Assembly: GCA_003537645.1 (NCBI GenBank)
Contig: DPRM01000087.1
Coordinates: forward strand, 36,586 to 100,585
Reading direction: 5' to 3'
DNA length: 64,000 nucleotides
From: Prolixibacteraceae bacterium
GTDB lineage: Bacteria; Bacteroidota; Bacteroidia; Bacteroidales; Prolixibacteraceae
Part shown: positions 1 to 10,227 of the stretch, in pieces
How positions within the stretch are numbered: position 1 is the first letter of the stretch
How the letters are laid out: the number at the start of each line of letters is the position of its first letter
The notes under the pieces: model-generated
What the model was told of the DNA's origin: nothing
The model's input: only the letters and a program-made list of their open reading frames with translations
Databases searched by the model: none
Made by a program: the position numbers and the translations under genes

Positions 1-3000
1 GTAACCCATTCGTATTTTATCAATGATGGTGGCTCAATCGGATCACTTCCGGTTGTGTCGATTGCTTCGGCGCCGGCCAATTTCTGGGATCCTAAAATCG
101 GAATATATGTTCAGGATTTTAAGCCCGACCGCGAAATTCCTGTTAATATTGAATTATTCGAAAACGATGGAAGCGACCGGGCTGGCTTTAATCTTGCCGC
201 CGGAACAAAAATTAATGGCTTGTATTCGTGGCAACTTCCGCAGAAAATGTTGGGCATTTACTTCCGGAAGGCCTACGGAGAAGGAAAATTGGAATATCCG
301 CTTTTCTTCGATAAATCTGCCAGAAACTTTAATTCGTTTGCGTTGCGGGCTTCGGGCAACGATTGGGCGAACACGCTTTTTCGCGATGGCATGATCCAAC
401 ATTCGACACAGCCCGATATGGATGTTGAAACACAGGGGTTTCGGGCTTGCGTGCTTTTCATCAACGGGCAATACATGGGAATTCACAACATGAGATCGAA
501 AGTTGATGAAGATTATATTGTGGAATCGAACCAGCTGGGAGACGCAAAAATTGATATGATTGCTTATGAAGATACTGTTGAAGCCGGGGATTTTGATCAG
601 TATAAAGCTTTCGAAACACTTTATCATCAGGACCTTTCGGTGCAGGCCAATTTCGACCTAGTGGCGCAAGAAATGGACATCGGGAATTTTACCGATTTTA
701 TTATTTCTGAAATATACAGTGGAAACACCTCGATTGATCACAACGTGATGGCCTGGAAACCAAAGGATTTTGGAAAATGGCGCTGGTTGCTGGCCGATCT
801 CGACCGTGGATTTTTCAATCCTGAAAATAATCTGATTTCTTACTATCTGGGCCGGTCGGTTTATCCTTTCAGTAACCTGATGAAGAACTCCGCCTATTCG
901 AAGACTTTTGGTTATCGCCTTGCTGATTTGCTTTTCACTACTTTTAATCCTGAACGGATGAACGGGATTATCGATGGGTTCGCCAAAAATATTGAAACAG
1001 AAATTCCGGGTCATATTGAACGATGGAAAGGAACTTCATCGAGTTACGGGAATCCGATTCCTTCGGTTACTTCCTGGCAGGGGCAGGTTCAGAATCTGAA
1101 AACATTTGCGGAAAAACGGCCTGCAATTCTTCTGGAAAACCTGAAGAATTACGGGGTCAGCGATTCTGAAAACCTAAGCATTTCGTCTTTCCCTGGCGGG
1201 TCAGGAAAAATCAGGTTTAACGGATTGTCAGTTCCGGCGGATAATTGCCTCGGACAATATCCGGCTGGCGGCGAAATCTCATTGCAGGCCGATGCGCTTG
1301 GCGGCTACATATTTAAAGGCTGGGAACTTAATCCGAACTTAATCCTGATTCAGAAGGAAGCAATATGGAAATACAACGATACAGGAGCTGCTCTTGACGA
1401 AGAATGGAAAGAGCAACCTTTTGACGACAGCGCGTGGCCCGAAGGAAAAGCCGAGTTGGGCTATGGCGACGGCGATGAAAATACCAGGGTGGGTTACGGG
1501 CCAAGTGCTTCAAGAAAGTTTTTGTGTACCTATTTCAGGAAGGAATTTACAGTTGACCACCAGGATTCGCTCTCGAACCTTGTCGCCGGGATAAAATTCG
1601 ATGATGGTGCAGTAGTTTATCTCAACGGTAAGGAAGTAATTCGGGTAAATATGGCGATGGGCGCCGTCGATCATACCTCTCCGGCAATTAAAACGGTTTC
1701 CGGCTCGGCCGAATCAAAATTTACGTATTTCGGTATTGATGCATCTTTGCTGAAAAATGGGAAAAATTGCATTGCCGTAGAAATTCATCAGGACGCACCA
1801 AATAGCAGTGATATCAGTTTCGACCTTCAGTTAACAGCGGTTAAGCCGGGTAGCGGCACGCTTGTCGCAACTGAAAAAACGTATAAATTTACGATGAGCG
1901 AAGCCACAAATATAATGGCTCTGTTTGAGCGCGACAATCATTGCATTATTCCGTCGGTTGTTGCTGAAAACCTTAAACTCGATAAAACCTGCTCGCCATA
2001 CATGGTTTCAGGAGATGTGCAGATATTGGCCGGAGTAACACTAACTGCCGATGCCGGAGTAGAAATACTGATGCCCGATGATGCCAATTTTTGGGTAAAA
2101 GGCACACTGATAACCAACGGAACCCCTGAAGAACCAGTTCGGTTTACTGCAAATCCACAAAGTACAAAAAAGCGATGGGGCGCCATTCTGATAGAACATT
2201 CCTCCGGAGTTTCATCACTAAAAAATACGATTATCGAGGGCGCTTCAAATGGGCCAAACCCAACCCGGAATGTAGCTGCAATCTCGCTGTTCCATTCCAT
2301 TGCAAAGTTCGATGGGCTAAAAATCGGAAATGTTTGGAGCAATCCGGTTGCTGCGCGCTATTCGGATGTTTCCATCGCCAACAGTTTTTTACATTCGGCG
2401 GTAACCGGCGATTTGGTAAATCTGAAATATGGAAAGGGAATAATTGAGAACTGCGAATTTGTGGGAAATGATCAGCCCGACACTGATGCTATTGACTACG
2501 ATAACATCGAAAACGGGATTATAAGGAATTGCCTGATTTACGATTTTCATGGGACAAACAGCGATGCCATTGATCTGGGAGAAAAAGCAATCAATATTTT
2601 GATTGATGGTATAATGGTGTATAATATTACTGATAAAGGAGTTTCGGTGGGGCAGCAATCGTCGGCCAATATCCAAAATTCTGTTTTTGCGAACTGTAAC
2701 CTGGGAGCCGGATTGAAAGATTCGAGCAAGGTTATTATCGACCACTGCACATTTTATGGATGCGCGATTCCGGTGGCCAGCTTCGAAAAAAATGCCGGAA
2801 GTGCCGGAGGAAATGGCTGGGTGACCAACAGTATTCTATCGAATTCATACGAATCGAGTTTCCTAAACGACGAAAAATCGTCACTTGTTTTCTCGAATTC
2901 GCTGTCGGATAACGATTTGCTTCCGAGCGGAAATGGCAATCATTTTGGAGATCCGTTGCTAAACAACCCCGGAGCTTTCGATTTTTTACTGAAAGATAAT

Positions 3001-3750
3001 TCTCCTGCCAGAAATGCAGGCTCTACAGGCAATATCGGTGCCAGTCCAGCCCTTTTTCAGATCAGACCAATGATCGAATTTTCGGCAATTGGCTATAATG
3101 ATGACGGAATTTCAGTGCCCGAATTTCTGGCAATTCGTAATCCGGGCAGTGAACCATTCGATGTTTCTGGTTTTCAGCTTTCAAAAGGGGTCACTTTTAC
3201 TTTCGCGGCAGGTTCGGTAATTAAGCCGGGCGGGCAGGTAATTGTTACTGAAAATGCTTTGGCCGAAGAGTGGGAGAGTAGTAAAATTCCTGTATTTCAA
3301 TGGGAAATTGGCAGGTTGGCCGATGAGGGAGAAACCATCCAATTGTTAAACGAATCAGGAATTATTTTCGATCAGTTGAAATATTTGCCCGAAAATCCCT
3401 GGCCGGTGATTTCTGTTCCGGGCCAGATTATTGTACTGAAGGATTTGACGATGGACAATCACTTTGGCAAAAACTGGGGAATAGGTTCAATTAATGATGT
3501 TCTGAATTCGAGTAATAGTCTGACTAATAATGATCTGAATGTTTGTCCAAATCCGACTTCAGGAATGGTTGAGGTGAGCCGACTGAAAGGCAAAACTGAA
3601 AGAGTGCAGCTTTTTAATCTTTCAGGAGCGAAAATTGCGGAATACCCAACAGCTGGTGAAGATCGGCTTATGCTTGATTTGCATAAGTTTAACCCTGGAA
3701 TTTACATTTTGCGTTGCGGGAACCAGTCGTTTAAACTCGTAAAAAGGTAG
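1..3750 (+). CDS. CotH kinase / beta-helix / lamin-tail secreted protein with T9SS tail (5' partial)
   Basis: The frame is open from base 1, so the true start lies outside the window. The visible 1,249 residues begin in a CotH spore-coat kinase-like domain (SLPVVSIA, LRASGNDW, LFRDGMIQ, LADLDRGFF). An InlB-like repeat follows (GYIFKGWE ... TYKFTMSEATNIMALFE) that appears interrupted by a galactose-binding-like module around nucleotides 1360-1860. Next come a right-handed beta-helix rich in short 'IxNCxF/IxNSxF' turns (about 1980-3000) and a lamin-tail domain (about 3070-3430). The end is a type IX secretion type A sorting domain (CPNPTSG ... NLSGAKIAEY ... GIYILR ... KLVKR). Family knowledge says CotH proteins can be protein kinases. 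Secretion to the cell surface is inferred from the C-terminal domain. The substrate is unknown. Domain assignment is by eye. Confidence 0.88.
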   Translation, partial: VTHSYFINDGGSIGSLPVVSIASAPANFWDPKIGIYVQDFKPDREIPVNIELFENDGSDRAGFNLAAGTKINGLYSWQLPQKMLGIYFRKAYGEGKLEYPLFFDKSARNFNSFALRASGNDWANTLFRDGMIQHSTQPDMDVETQGFRACVLFINGQYMGIHNMRSKVDEDYIVESNQLGDAKIDMIAYEDTVEAGDFDQYKAFETLYHQDLSVQANFDLVAQEMDIGNFTDFIISEIYSGNTSIDHNVMAWKPKDFGKWRWLLADLDRGFFNPENNLISYYLGRSVYPFSNLMKNSAYSKTFGYRLADLLFTTFNPERMNGIIDGFAKNIETEIPGHIERWKGTSSSYGNPIPSVTSWQGQVQNLKTFAEKRPAILLENLKNYGVSDSENLSISSFPGGSGKIRFNGLSVPADNCLGQYPAGGEISLQADALGGYIFKGWELNPNLILIQKEAIWKYNDTGAALDEEWKEQPFDDSAWPEGKAELGYGDGDENTRVGYGPSASRKFLCTYFRKEFTVDHQDSLSNLVAGIKFDDGAVVYLNGKEVIRVNMAMGAVDHTSPAIKTVSGSAESKFTYFGIDASLLKNGKNCIAVEIHQDAPNSSDISFDLQLTAVKPGSGTLVATEKTYKFTMSEATNIMALFERDNHCIIPSVVAENLKLDKTCSPYMVSGDVQILAGVTLTADAGVEILMPDDANFWVKGTLITNGTPEEPVRFTANPQSTKKRWGAILIEHSSGVSSLKNTIIEGASNGPNPTRNVAAISLFHSIAKFDGLKIGNVWSNPVAARYSDVSIANSFLHSAVTGDLVNLKYGKGIIENCEFVGNDQPDTDAIDYDNIENGIIRNCLIYDFHGTNSDAIDLGEKAINILIDGIMVYNITDKGVSVGQQSSANIQNSVFANCNLGAGLKDSSKVIIDHCTFYGCAIPVASFEKNAGSAGGNGWVTNSILSNSYESSFLNDEKSSLVFSNSLSDNDLLPSGNGNHFGDPLLNNPGAFDFLLKDNSPARNAGSTGNIGASPALFQIRPMIEFSAIGYNDDGISVPEFLAIRNPGSEPFDVSGFQLSKGVTFTFAAGSVIKPGGQVIVTENALAEEWESSKIPVFQWEIGRLADEGETIQLLNESGIIFDQLKYLPENPWPVISVPGQIIVLKDLTMDNHFGKNWGIGSINDVLNSSNSLTNNDLNVCPNPTSGMVEVSRLKGKTERVQLFNLSGAKIAEYPTAGEDRLMLDLHKFNPGIYILRCGNQSFKLVKR

Positions 3751-3904
3751 TAGATTATTATGATTGTAGGTTGATATACCTATTCGGTATTCTGTGTAAG
3801 TAGTAATGGTTATTTTATGACTACTTAATGCCTGCCAAATGACAATTGGATGACTTTTATGAGATTGGGTAAAGTTATGGATAACCATTAAAATTATTCA
3901 GGCC

Positions 3905-4552
3905 TTACATTTTCTCGTAAGCGCTGCAGTTAAAATCTTCTTCGTCGCGCTGGTCAAATCGGGTCATGAGGCAGAACTGGTTTTCTTCAAGGTCGCCGGC
4001 ATGATGTTTTTTGCAACCTACGCAAAGGCTTCGGATTGGCACCGAATTCGGGTCGATCTTATGGCCTTCTCCATCAAAGAATCCATTTGTTTCCTCGAAA
4101 TCAAGCTCTTCGTCACTGTTCAGTTCGGCTTCGAGTAAATCTTTCACATATTCTTCAAGATAGAGCTTTTTAAAATCGAACCAATTCTGGCGAATTTCAG
4201 AATTGCCAATAATATTCTGGAAGTTGGCAAAAGGCTTCCGGTGCCGGAGCGCTTCTGCCAACTTTTGTTTCATTTCGGAATTCGGTAGCGCGGCTGTAAA
4301 ATCTTCCATTATCCTGAAAGATTCATGCGAGGAGAGGGGCTCGATGCTGATATAGTTTTCCCAGTCCGGATATTTCAAACCCATGCTTTCCGGAGTTTCA
4401 CCCACCAGTCCTTCAAATTCTTCGGGGTCGTCAACCAAAAGTGCCGGTACATCTTCCATTTCAAAAGTTTCAGTATTCACAAAACAGGTCATGCCACAAT
4501 CGATCGATTCGGCAATACTTCCGATCAGTTCTTTTGGGTATTTTTCGTTCAT
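3905..4552 (-). CDS. UPF0158 family protein with Cys-rich C-terminal tail
   Basis: A 215-residue acidic soluble protein. The central part (WENYISIEPLSSHESFRIM, HRKPFANFQNII, RQNWFDFK) matches my memory of the uncharacterised UPF0158 family. The last 40 residues add C177-x2-C180, H183/H184, C194 and C209, a possible metal site that I do not associate with most family members. There is no signal peptide or membrane segment. It lies 53 nt before the AIM24-family gene in transcription terms (that gene is upstream on the same strand), so the two may be co-transcribed. Function unknown. Confidence 0.7.
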   Translation of the reverse strand: MNEKYPKELIGSIAESIDCGMTCFVNTETFEMEDVPALLVDDPEEFEGLVGETPESMGLKYPDWENYISIEPLSSHESFRIMEDFTAALPNSEMKQKLAEALRHRKPFANFQNIIGNSEIRQNWFDFKKLYLEEYVKDLLEAELNSDEELDFEETNGFFDGEGHKIDPNSVPIRSLCVGCKKHHAGDLEENQFCLMTRFDQRDEEDFNCSAYEKM

Positions 4553-4605
4553 GATTTTTGAAATTTTAAAGGTTGATTCAATTCCAGACTGATTTTTTCT
4601 TCAGT

Positions 4606-5373
4606 TTATTCGAAAATATTATTGAGTAAACCACCGCTCGATTCCTTGCGGCTGTTGGGTCCGAATGAGCTAAGCTGTGCAACCAGTTTCCGGATTGGCA
4701 TCGACTGTAACCAGATTTTACCGGTTCCGCGGAGGGTTGCCAGAAATAATCCTTCGCCGCCAAAAACCATCGAGCGGAGTCCACCGGCCTGTTGAATATC
4801 AAAATCAATGGATTCTTCGAAGGCCACCACGCAACCAGTATCAACACGAATCACTTCGTTGTTCAGCTGGCGTTCAATAACAGTACCTCCGGCATGAATA
4901 AATGCTTTTCCGTCGCCCTGCAGTGTTTGCAGAATAAAACCTTCGCCGCCAAAAAATCCGGCACCTATTTTACGGTTAAGTCGAATGGATATTTTGGTTC
5001 CCAGTGCGGCGCAAAGGAATGCATCTTTTTGTACGATCAGTGAACCACGGTGCTGTGTGAGGTCAACCGGAATAATTGTTCCCGGATAGGGAGCCGCAAA
5101 TGCAACGTGCTTTTTGCCCCAGCCCTGGTTGGTGAAATGAGTAATGAACAACGATTCGCCGGTAATAAGGCGCGAACCAGCGGAGAGTACCTTGTCGAAA
5201 AATCCGGCACGGGGATTCGATCCGTCGCCCATTTTTGACTCGAAACTTATACCGTCTTCCATATAAAGCATCGCGCCTGCTTCGGCGATCACTGTTTCTC
5301 CTGAGTCAAGTTCAATTTCAACCAACTGAACGTCGTGCCCCATAATTTTGTAATCAATTTCGTGTGATTGCAT
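4606..5373 (-). CDS. TIGR00266 / AIM24 family protein
   Basis: 255 residues, beginning [20 protein letters not shown] and followed by the family signature [16 protein letters not shown]. Repeated glycine-rich beta turns ([38 protein letters not shown]) are typical of the TIGR00266/AIM24 double-psi-like beta fold. No signal peptide or membrane segment is present. The bacterial family has no firmly assigned reaction. It is the upstream partner of the UPF0158 gene, with a 53-nt gap. The ATG at 5373 gives the expected N-terminus. Confidence 0.87.
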   Translation of the reverse strand: MQSHEIDYKIMGHDVQLVEIELDSGETVIAEAGAMLYMEDGISFESKMGDGSNPRAGFFDKVLSAGSRLITGESLFITHFTNQGWGKKHVAFAAPYPGTIIPVDLTQHRGSLIVQKDAFLCAALGTKISIRLNRKIGAGFFGGEGFILQTLQGDGKAFIHAGGTVIERQLNNEVIRVDTGCVVAFEESIDFDIQQAGGLRSMVFGGEGLFLATLRGTGKIWLQSMPIRKLVAQLSSFGPNSRKESSGGLLNNIFE

Positions 5374-5502
5374 GTAAAAAGTTTTTTTTAATGTTCGTTT
5401 TCGAATGTTTTATCACAAAGTTATGGATTGTTATAAAATGAAACGGCATTTTTCGACCGGAAAGTTGATTTTACCGGTGAAGTGATTGATACGCAATTCG
5501 GG

Positions 5503-6498
5503 TTAAAGTTCCAGTTTAAGTTTATCAAGTTCGGCTGTGATCAAACTAATTTCAGCGGAGCTGAGTTTCAGTTGTGCAGCCTGCGCATTTTCGATGGCCT
5601 GTGCAGCGTTGCGGGCACCAACCAATGCAATGGTGATTCCGGGTTGACTTATTGTCCATGCAATAACCAGTTGACTAAGTGTTGCATTTTTCCCTTCGGC
5701 CAGCGGTTTTAATTTTTCAAGAAAAACGTTGATCATTTCAATGTTTTTTGCCGAATAATAAGGTAAATCGGCGCGGGTATCGCCTTCGTTAAAATGATGT
5801 CCCGGTTTTATTTTCCCGGATAAAACACCACGCTGCAAAGGGCTGTAAGCGAGTACCGATTTTTTATTTTCGATCAGGTACGGAACAAGTTCTTGCTCGA
5901 TTCCGCGGTTAATCATGCTGTACGAAACCTGATCAGAAACCAGATCGATGTATTTGGCAGCTTCTTTCATTAATGCAACATCGTAATTGCAGACCCCGGC
6001 ATAACGTACTTTTCCATCTTTAATCAATTGGGCAACGGCTTCCATTGTTTCGTGAACAGGAGTTGTTGGGTCGGCCCAATGAATCTGGTAAAGATCAATG
6101 TAGTCAGTTCCAAGTCGTTTCAGGCTGTCTTCGCATTCTTTAATAATTCCATCTTTTCCTGAATAACGGTAAATGTCGAGTGGTTTTCCGTCGTTGTCGC
6201 GGCTATTAAAAAAGAATTGCCCTTTTGTGCCGGCCCAGCTCAATCCAAATTTGGTCAGAATCTGAATCTTGTCGCGCGGAATGTTTTTGATGGCTTCCCC
6301 GGTAATTTCTTCGCTTAATCCTTGTCCGTAAGCCGGAGCGGTATCGATTGATGTAACTCCGTAATCGTATGAAACCTGAATTGCTTTTACGGCTTCGCTG
6401 CGCTCGGTTCCTCCCCACATCCAGCCTCCGGCGGCCCATGCACCAAAAGTAACTACTGATAAATTTAAATCTGACTGACCTAATTTCCGGTATTCCAT
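5503..6498 (-). CDS. aldo/keto reductase
   Basis: A 331-residue NADPH-dependent aldo/keto reductase of the soluble TIM-barrel superfamily. The catalytic tetrad is recognisable: Asp and Tyr in SIDTAPAYGQG, Lys in ILTKFGLSW and His in YQIHWAD. The cofactor-binding end is ALVGARNAAQAIENAQA. Length fits the YajO/YdjG-like clade. It begins 6 nt after the end of the upstream histidine-kinase gene, so the two are probably co-transcribed. No feature points to a particular substrate. Confidence 0.92.
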   Translation of the reverse strand: MEYRKLGQSDLNLSVVTFGAWAAGGWMWGGTERSEAVKAIQVSYDYGVTSIDTAPAYGQGLSEEITGEAIKNIPRDKIQILTKFGLSWAGTKGQFFFNSRDNDGKPLDIYRYSGKDGIIKECEDSLKRLGTDYIDLYQIHWADPTTPVHETMEAVAQLIKDGKVRYAGVCNYDVALMKEAAKYIDLVSDQVSYSMINRGIEQELVPYLIENKKSVLAYSPLQRGVLSGKIKPGHHFNEGDTRADLPYYSAKNIEMINVFLEKLKPLAEGKNATLSQLVIAWTISQPGITIALVGARNAAQAIENAQAAQLKLSSAEISLITAELDKLKLEL

Positions 6499-6504
6499 AG
6501 TTGT

Positions 6505-9500
6505 TTATTTTAAGTTTTTACCATTTTTAAAGACAGGTATTTCGATATAAAAAGTGGTACCTTCTCCAATCTGCGTGGTGTACCAAAGTTTTCCACCAAA
6601 ATTACTGACAATATTTTTTACAATCGACAAGCCAAGGCCCATGCCGCTGGTTTTGGTGGTGAAATTAGGCTGGAACAAATGCTCCAGCGCTTCTTCGCTG
6701 ATTCCGGACCCATTGTCGCCAATGGAAATACGGGCAACCGAATCGTCTTTCGCTACCTCAATTCGTATCTCACCGTTTATTTCAGCCGGAATTGCCTGAA
6801 TTGAGTTTTTTATCAGGTTAAGAAAAGCCCTCGAAAGTTGCTCTTTGTCGGCAAAAATGCTGACTTCCTTCAGGTCGTTCATTTTAAACGAAAAATGAAG
6901 ATTCTGGTTGGGTACGAACAATTCGCAAACATTTTTCAATACTTCAATCAGGTCGAAAACCTCATTCTTCGCTTTGGGTATTTGTGCAAAATTCGAAAAC
7001 TCGGTTGCAATTCCCGAAAGTGTGTCAATCTGTTCAATAAGATTTTGAGTCACGCGTTCGAAATAATCATCGTAGTGTTCCCTGCCTTCAGCCTTTGCTC
7101 TTTGCAGGTACTGTATGTTAAGTTTCATAGGTGTGAGCGGATTTTTAATTTCGTGGGCCACCTGTTTGGCCATTTCGCGCCAGGCCGATTCGCGCTCCGA
7201 TCGGGCGAGCAGTTCGGCACTCTCGGCCAGTTCGTCAACTTTGTGGTTGTACTCGCGAACCAATGCGCCAATTTCGTCTTCAGCCTGATAATTAATCTGT
7301 TCGTTCTTTTTTCCCAGTTGAATACCTTTCAGTTTTTCGCGGATAAGGCTCAGCGGTAAAGTAATTTTGTTCGACAAAAATACCGCCACAATCACGCTGG
7401 CCAGAAACAGAAGAAGGTACAGGTTGATGAACGCTACGATGAATGTTGATATTCCTTGTTTTAGTTCGTCTTCACGCGTAAAATACGGCAGGTTCAGATA
7501 TCCGAGATAATCGCCGCGGTTATTCAGAATGGGCTCATAAGCTGAAAGATAGGAGAGGTTTCCGATCTTTTCGGGATGAAAAAAGTTGAGCTGGTACTTC
7601 TCCGATAATTCGTAAAATGCTTCGGCATTCATTCTTTCCGATGTAATTCCTTTGCGGAATATTTCGGGTCGCGAAGAGGCAAGCAATTCGCCTTTCACAT
7701 CGTAAATATTAATGTCGGTCCTGAAAATATTCGAAAGCTTGTACAATTCTCTGAAGAGCCATTGCTGAAGTTCAGGAGTAATTGAACTTACATTAATCAG
7801 CCTGTTAGTGATTTCTTCTGAAATTGACCTCATTTTATCCTGAAGGTCGTGCCTGTGCCTTTTCTGATATTCCTGAAGGTTATAATAGATCGTTCCGGCG
7901 GCCACAAAAAGAAGAGAAACCAATACAACAGAAATGATTGCTGCCTGAATCCTGAAACGCAGATCGTGCGGGATGATCAGCTTGCGGAATTGCGGGTTGC
8001 CTATTAGTCCGATTGTTAAAACAAATACAAAATAGAATACAAAAATGTACGGAAACGAAATCAGGTAATCGGTAAAAATCAGCGATCGTTTACTGACAAT
8101 GATATAGTTTTTGCTGTCGAACCGATAAATTACATGGTCGTAACCATCAAATTTACGAAGTTCAAATTCAGTGTCTGAATTGCCGATATAGTATGATTGC
8201 AAATAGTAATTGTAGGTATATTCGCCCGATCGGCTCACCAATTCCTCGTCGAAATATTTTGCGTACGAGAGGTATTTGTATCTGAAAGGCTTAATCAGGG
8301 TTCGGTCCATCAGCAATTCGGGGAACCCGATGCCTTCCGATACTTTTTTAGCAATCAGCTCGATAAACAACGAAAAGCCTTTTGAATCGTCAACCAGCGG
8401 GTAATGAATTTTTCCGAAGTAAGAAACCCGGCCGTCCATGTTATTCATATAATAAAAGCTGCTTCCCGGAACTTTTGTTCCCGAAACTTCAATCATTTTA
8501 TCGAAATAAGGAAAGCAAGGCTCGGAAACATTTTCCGGCTGAATCAAAACACTATCGTTGCCTGCGCAAAACGTAAACTGAATATCGTATTTTCTGAAAT
8601 ATCCATCGAAATAGTTACTTGTCAGGTAGTTTTCCAACTCTTTGTATGGCGGGTTCAGCAGTCGGGGAATGATGGAATCGACATTGAACTGATTTTGCAT
8701 ATTGGCCAAAAATACTTCGGCAACCGGATCCTGTTCGGAACTCAAATTAACGGCCATCAGCTTTTGTATCTGAATATCGCGCTGCTCAACGGTTTTATAT
8801 ACAACCACCAGGCTTGTAACCGAAAAAAGCGAAATGAACAAAATGGAGTACGAAAGAGAAAAACCTGAAATATGAAGCTTCTTAATCTGGTTTTGCAGCA
8901 AATTGACTGCGAGAAACAACGCGAGCAGATAAAATTCGCTGGTATGGAAAAGAATACAAAGCAGAAGTGAAATTGGTAAAGCAATTAAATGAATATTCAG
9001 GAATGTACGTTTGTTTATCAGTTTCTCTGTTTTTTCAATAATTTTCAGGTTAATCAGGAAAACTGAAAATAAAAGCATCGCGATGGCAAGATAACTGCTC
9101 ACGCTAAATTGGTCGATGTCGGTAATCCGATTCAGTTTGTATGTGATGCTGCTGTTTCTGATGAGGTTGCCAATCATAAGACCAACAATCTGGTAGAGAG
9201 CTCCGACAAATACAAAAGAAGGAATTACCATCGCTTTTCTGTATTTTCCCTTAAGTTCAAATTCGCGGATAAAAACCAGGCTCCAGAAAAAGATCAGCAC
9301 TGTTATCAGGAAAAAGTCGCCCAGCGAGGGTAACATTTTTGAAATAGCGTAATATTTTGCACTGAATATTTCGAGGTGGTCGAGTATTGCCGGAAGACCA
9401 AAAAGTACATGAATCCAGTAAATTACGAATAGTACAACGGTCAATACCAGCATTTTCGCGAGAAAATTTTCTTCGTGGTAATCTTTTATCCGGCGATATA

Positions 9501-10176
9501 CCACAAGAAGTAAAAATGTAAGTCCAAGTAAATACAGAAAAGCAGTTGTATAGAATTGTGGTTCGCCAACCTGTATTTTTCCGCCGGGAATTACCGAGAA
9601 CAGGTAAAGATTGGCAGAGTCCTGAATTTCGTATGCGTTTTTGCTTCTTTCCGCAGTTATTCTGAACTGTGCCGGCAATTTGAATGGAGCAATAAACTTG
9701 TTTTCAAGAAACTGATTTTCGTACGAATAGTTAGTTTTAACATGAATCAATCCGATTAACTGATGATTTCCGACAATCCGTTTTTGAGCGGCGAAAATCC
9801 CATTTGGCAGTGTGAGCAGCCCGTTTCCGACCGATAGTTTTGTGAGCAGATTTGGAAATGAAAAGCCATTGCTCGACCAGTAAACCATTTTTTGTTCACT
9901 GAAAATTACGAATCCAAGTCCGTCGTTTTCGAATAGCTTATTTAAATCGGCAAAAGTTGATGCATAATTTTCGTAGGGCTGATTTTGAGTGAGTTTCTTT
10001 TCAGCTTCATCGAGATATTCCGCCAGCTTTCTTTCCTGTTCGAGAAAAGTCTGCTGAAAATTATGAATGATTTTTTTTTCAGGCTGATGATAGATGTTTC
10101 TGTGTTCCAGAACGAATGCTGCCACAAAAAACAGGAGCGAAAGAGCAGGTAATATGTATCTTCTGAATTCCTTCAT
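6505..10176 (-). CDS. large multi-pass membrane sensor histidine kinase
   Basis: 1,223 residues. An N-terminal membrane anchor and a periplasmic-looking segment are followed by several hydrophobic helices (roughly 200-460). A second extracytoplasmic region, more membrane spans and a HAMP-like linker (NKITLPLSLIREKL) come next. The C-terminal kinase core is intact: H-box VAHEIKNPLTPMKL with the phospho-acceptor near His1008, N-box NLIKNSIQAIP, G1 DNGSGIS and G2 GMGLGLSIV. This resembles NtrY-type kinases (H-box plus 'SNFAQIPK' after the dimerisation helices). No response regulator lies next to it; the neighbours are an aldo/keto reductase and rlmH. It is much larger than a typical NtrY. The signal is unknown. 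Confidence 0.9.
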   Translation of the reverse strand: MKEFRRYILPALSLLFFVAAFVLEHRNIYHQPEKKIIHNFQQTFLEQERKLAEYLDEAEKKLTQNQPYENYASTFADLNKLFENDGLGFVIFSEQKMVYWSSNGFSFPNLLTKLSVGNGLLTLPNGIFAAQKRIVGNHQLIGLIHVKTNYSYENQFLENKFIAPFKLPAQFRITAERSKNAYEIQDSANLYLFSVIPGGKIQVGEPQFYTTAFLYLLGLTFLLLVVYRRIKDYHEENFLAKMLVLTVVLFVIYWIHVLFGLPAILDHLEIFSAKYYAISKMLPSLGDFFLITVLIFFWSLVFIREFELKGKYRKAMVIPSFVFVGALYQIVGLMIGNLIRNSSITYKLNRITDIDQFSVSSYLAIAMLLFSVFLINLKIIEKTEKLINKRTFLNIHLIALPISLLLCILFHTSEFYLLALFLAVNLLQNQIKKLHISGFSLSYSILFISLFSVTSLVVVYKTVEQRDIQIQKLMAVNLSSEQDPVAEVFLANMQNQFNVDSIIPRLLNPPYKELENYLTSNYFDGYFRKYDIQFTFCAGNDSVLIQPENVSEPCFPYFDKMIEVSGTKVPGSSFYYMNNMDGRVSYFGKIHYPLVDDSKGFSLFIELIAKKVSEGIGFPELLMDRTLIKPFRYKYLSYAKYFDEELVSRSGEYTYNYYLQSYYIGNSDTEFELRKFDGYDHVIYRFDSKNYIIVSKRSLIFTDYLISFPYIFVFYFVFVLTIGLIGNPQFRKLIIPHDLRFRIQAAIISVVLVSLLFVAAGTIYYNLQEYQKRHRHDLQDKMRSISEEITNRLINVSSITPELQQWLFRELYKLSNIFRTDINIYDVKGELLASSRPEIFRKGITSERMNAEAFYELSEKYQLNFFHPEKIGNLSYLSAYEPILNNRGDYLGYLNLPYFTREDELKQGISTFIVAFINLYLLLFLASVIVAVFLSNKITLPLSLIREKLKGIQLGKKNEQINYQAEDEIGALVREYNHKVDELAESAELLARSERESAWREMAKQVAHEIKNPLTPMKLNIQYLQRAKAEGREHYDDYFERVTQNLIEQIDTLSGIATEFSNFAQIPKAKNEVFDLIEVLKNVCELFVPNQNLHFSFKMNDLKEVSIFADKEQLSRAFLNLIKNSIQAIPAEINGEIRIEVAKDDSVARISIGDNGSGISEEALEHLFQPNFTTKTSGMGLGLSIVKNIVSNFGGKLWYTTQIGEGTTFYIEIPVFKNGKNLK

Positions 10177-10227
10177 GTCACAAAATAATCAAAATTCGGT
10201 TCAACGCCTGATTTGTCCCGGATTATT

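Noticed and set aside
3806..3892. AATGGTTAT ... ATAACCATT inverted repeat after the CotH gene
   Set aside because: Short arms with a spacer of about 70 nt in AT-rich DNA; too weak to call a terminator.
4325..4592. Overlapping plus-strand open frames opposite the UPF0158 gene
   Set aside because: They mirror the coding strand of a recognised gene and show no domain, signal peptide or start context.
8382..8868. Plus-strand open frames of 60-150 codons inside the histidine-kinase gene
   Set aside because: Antisense shadows of a long conserved gene; no recognisable protein features.
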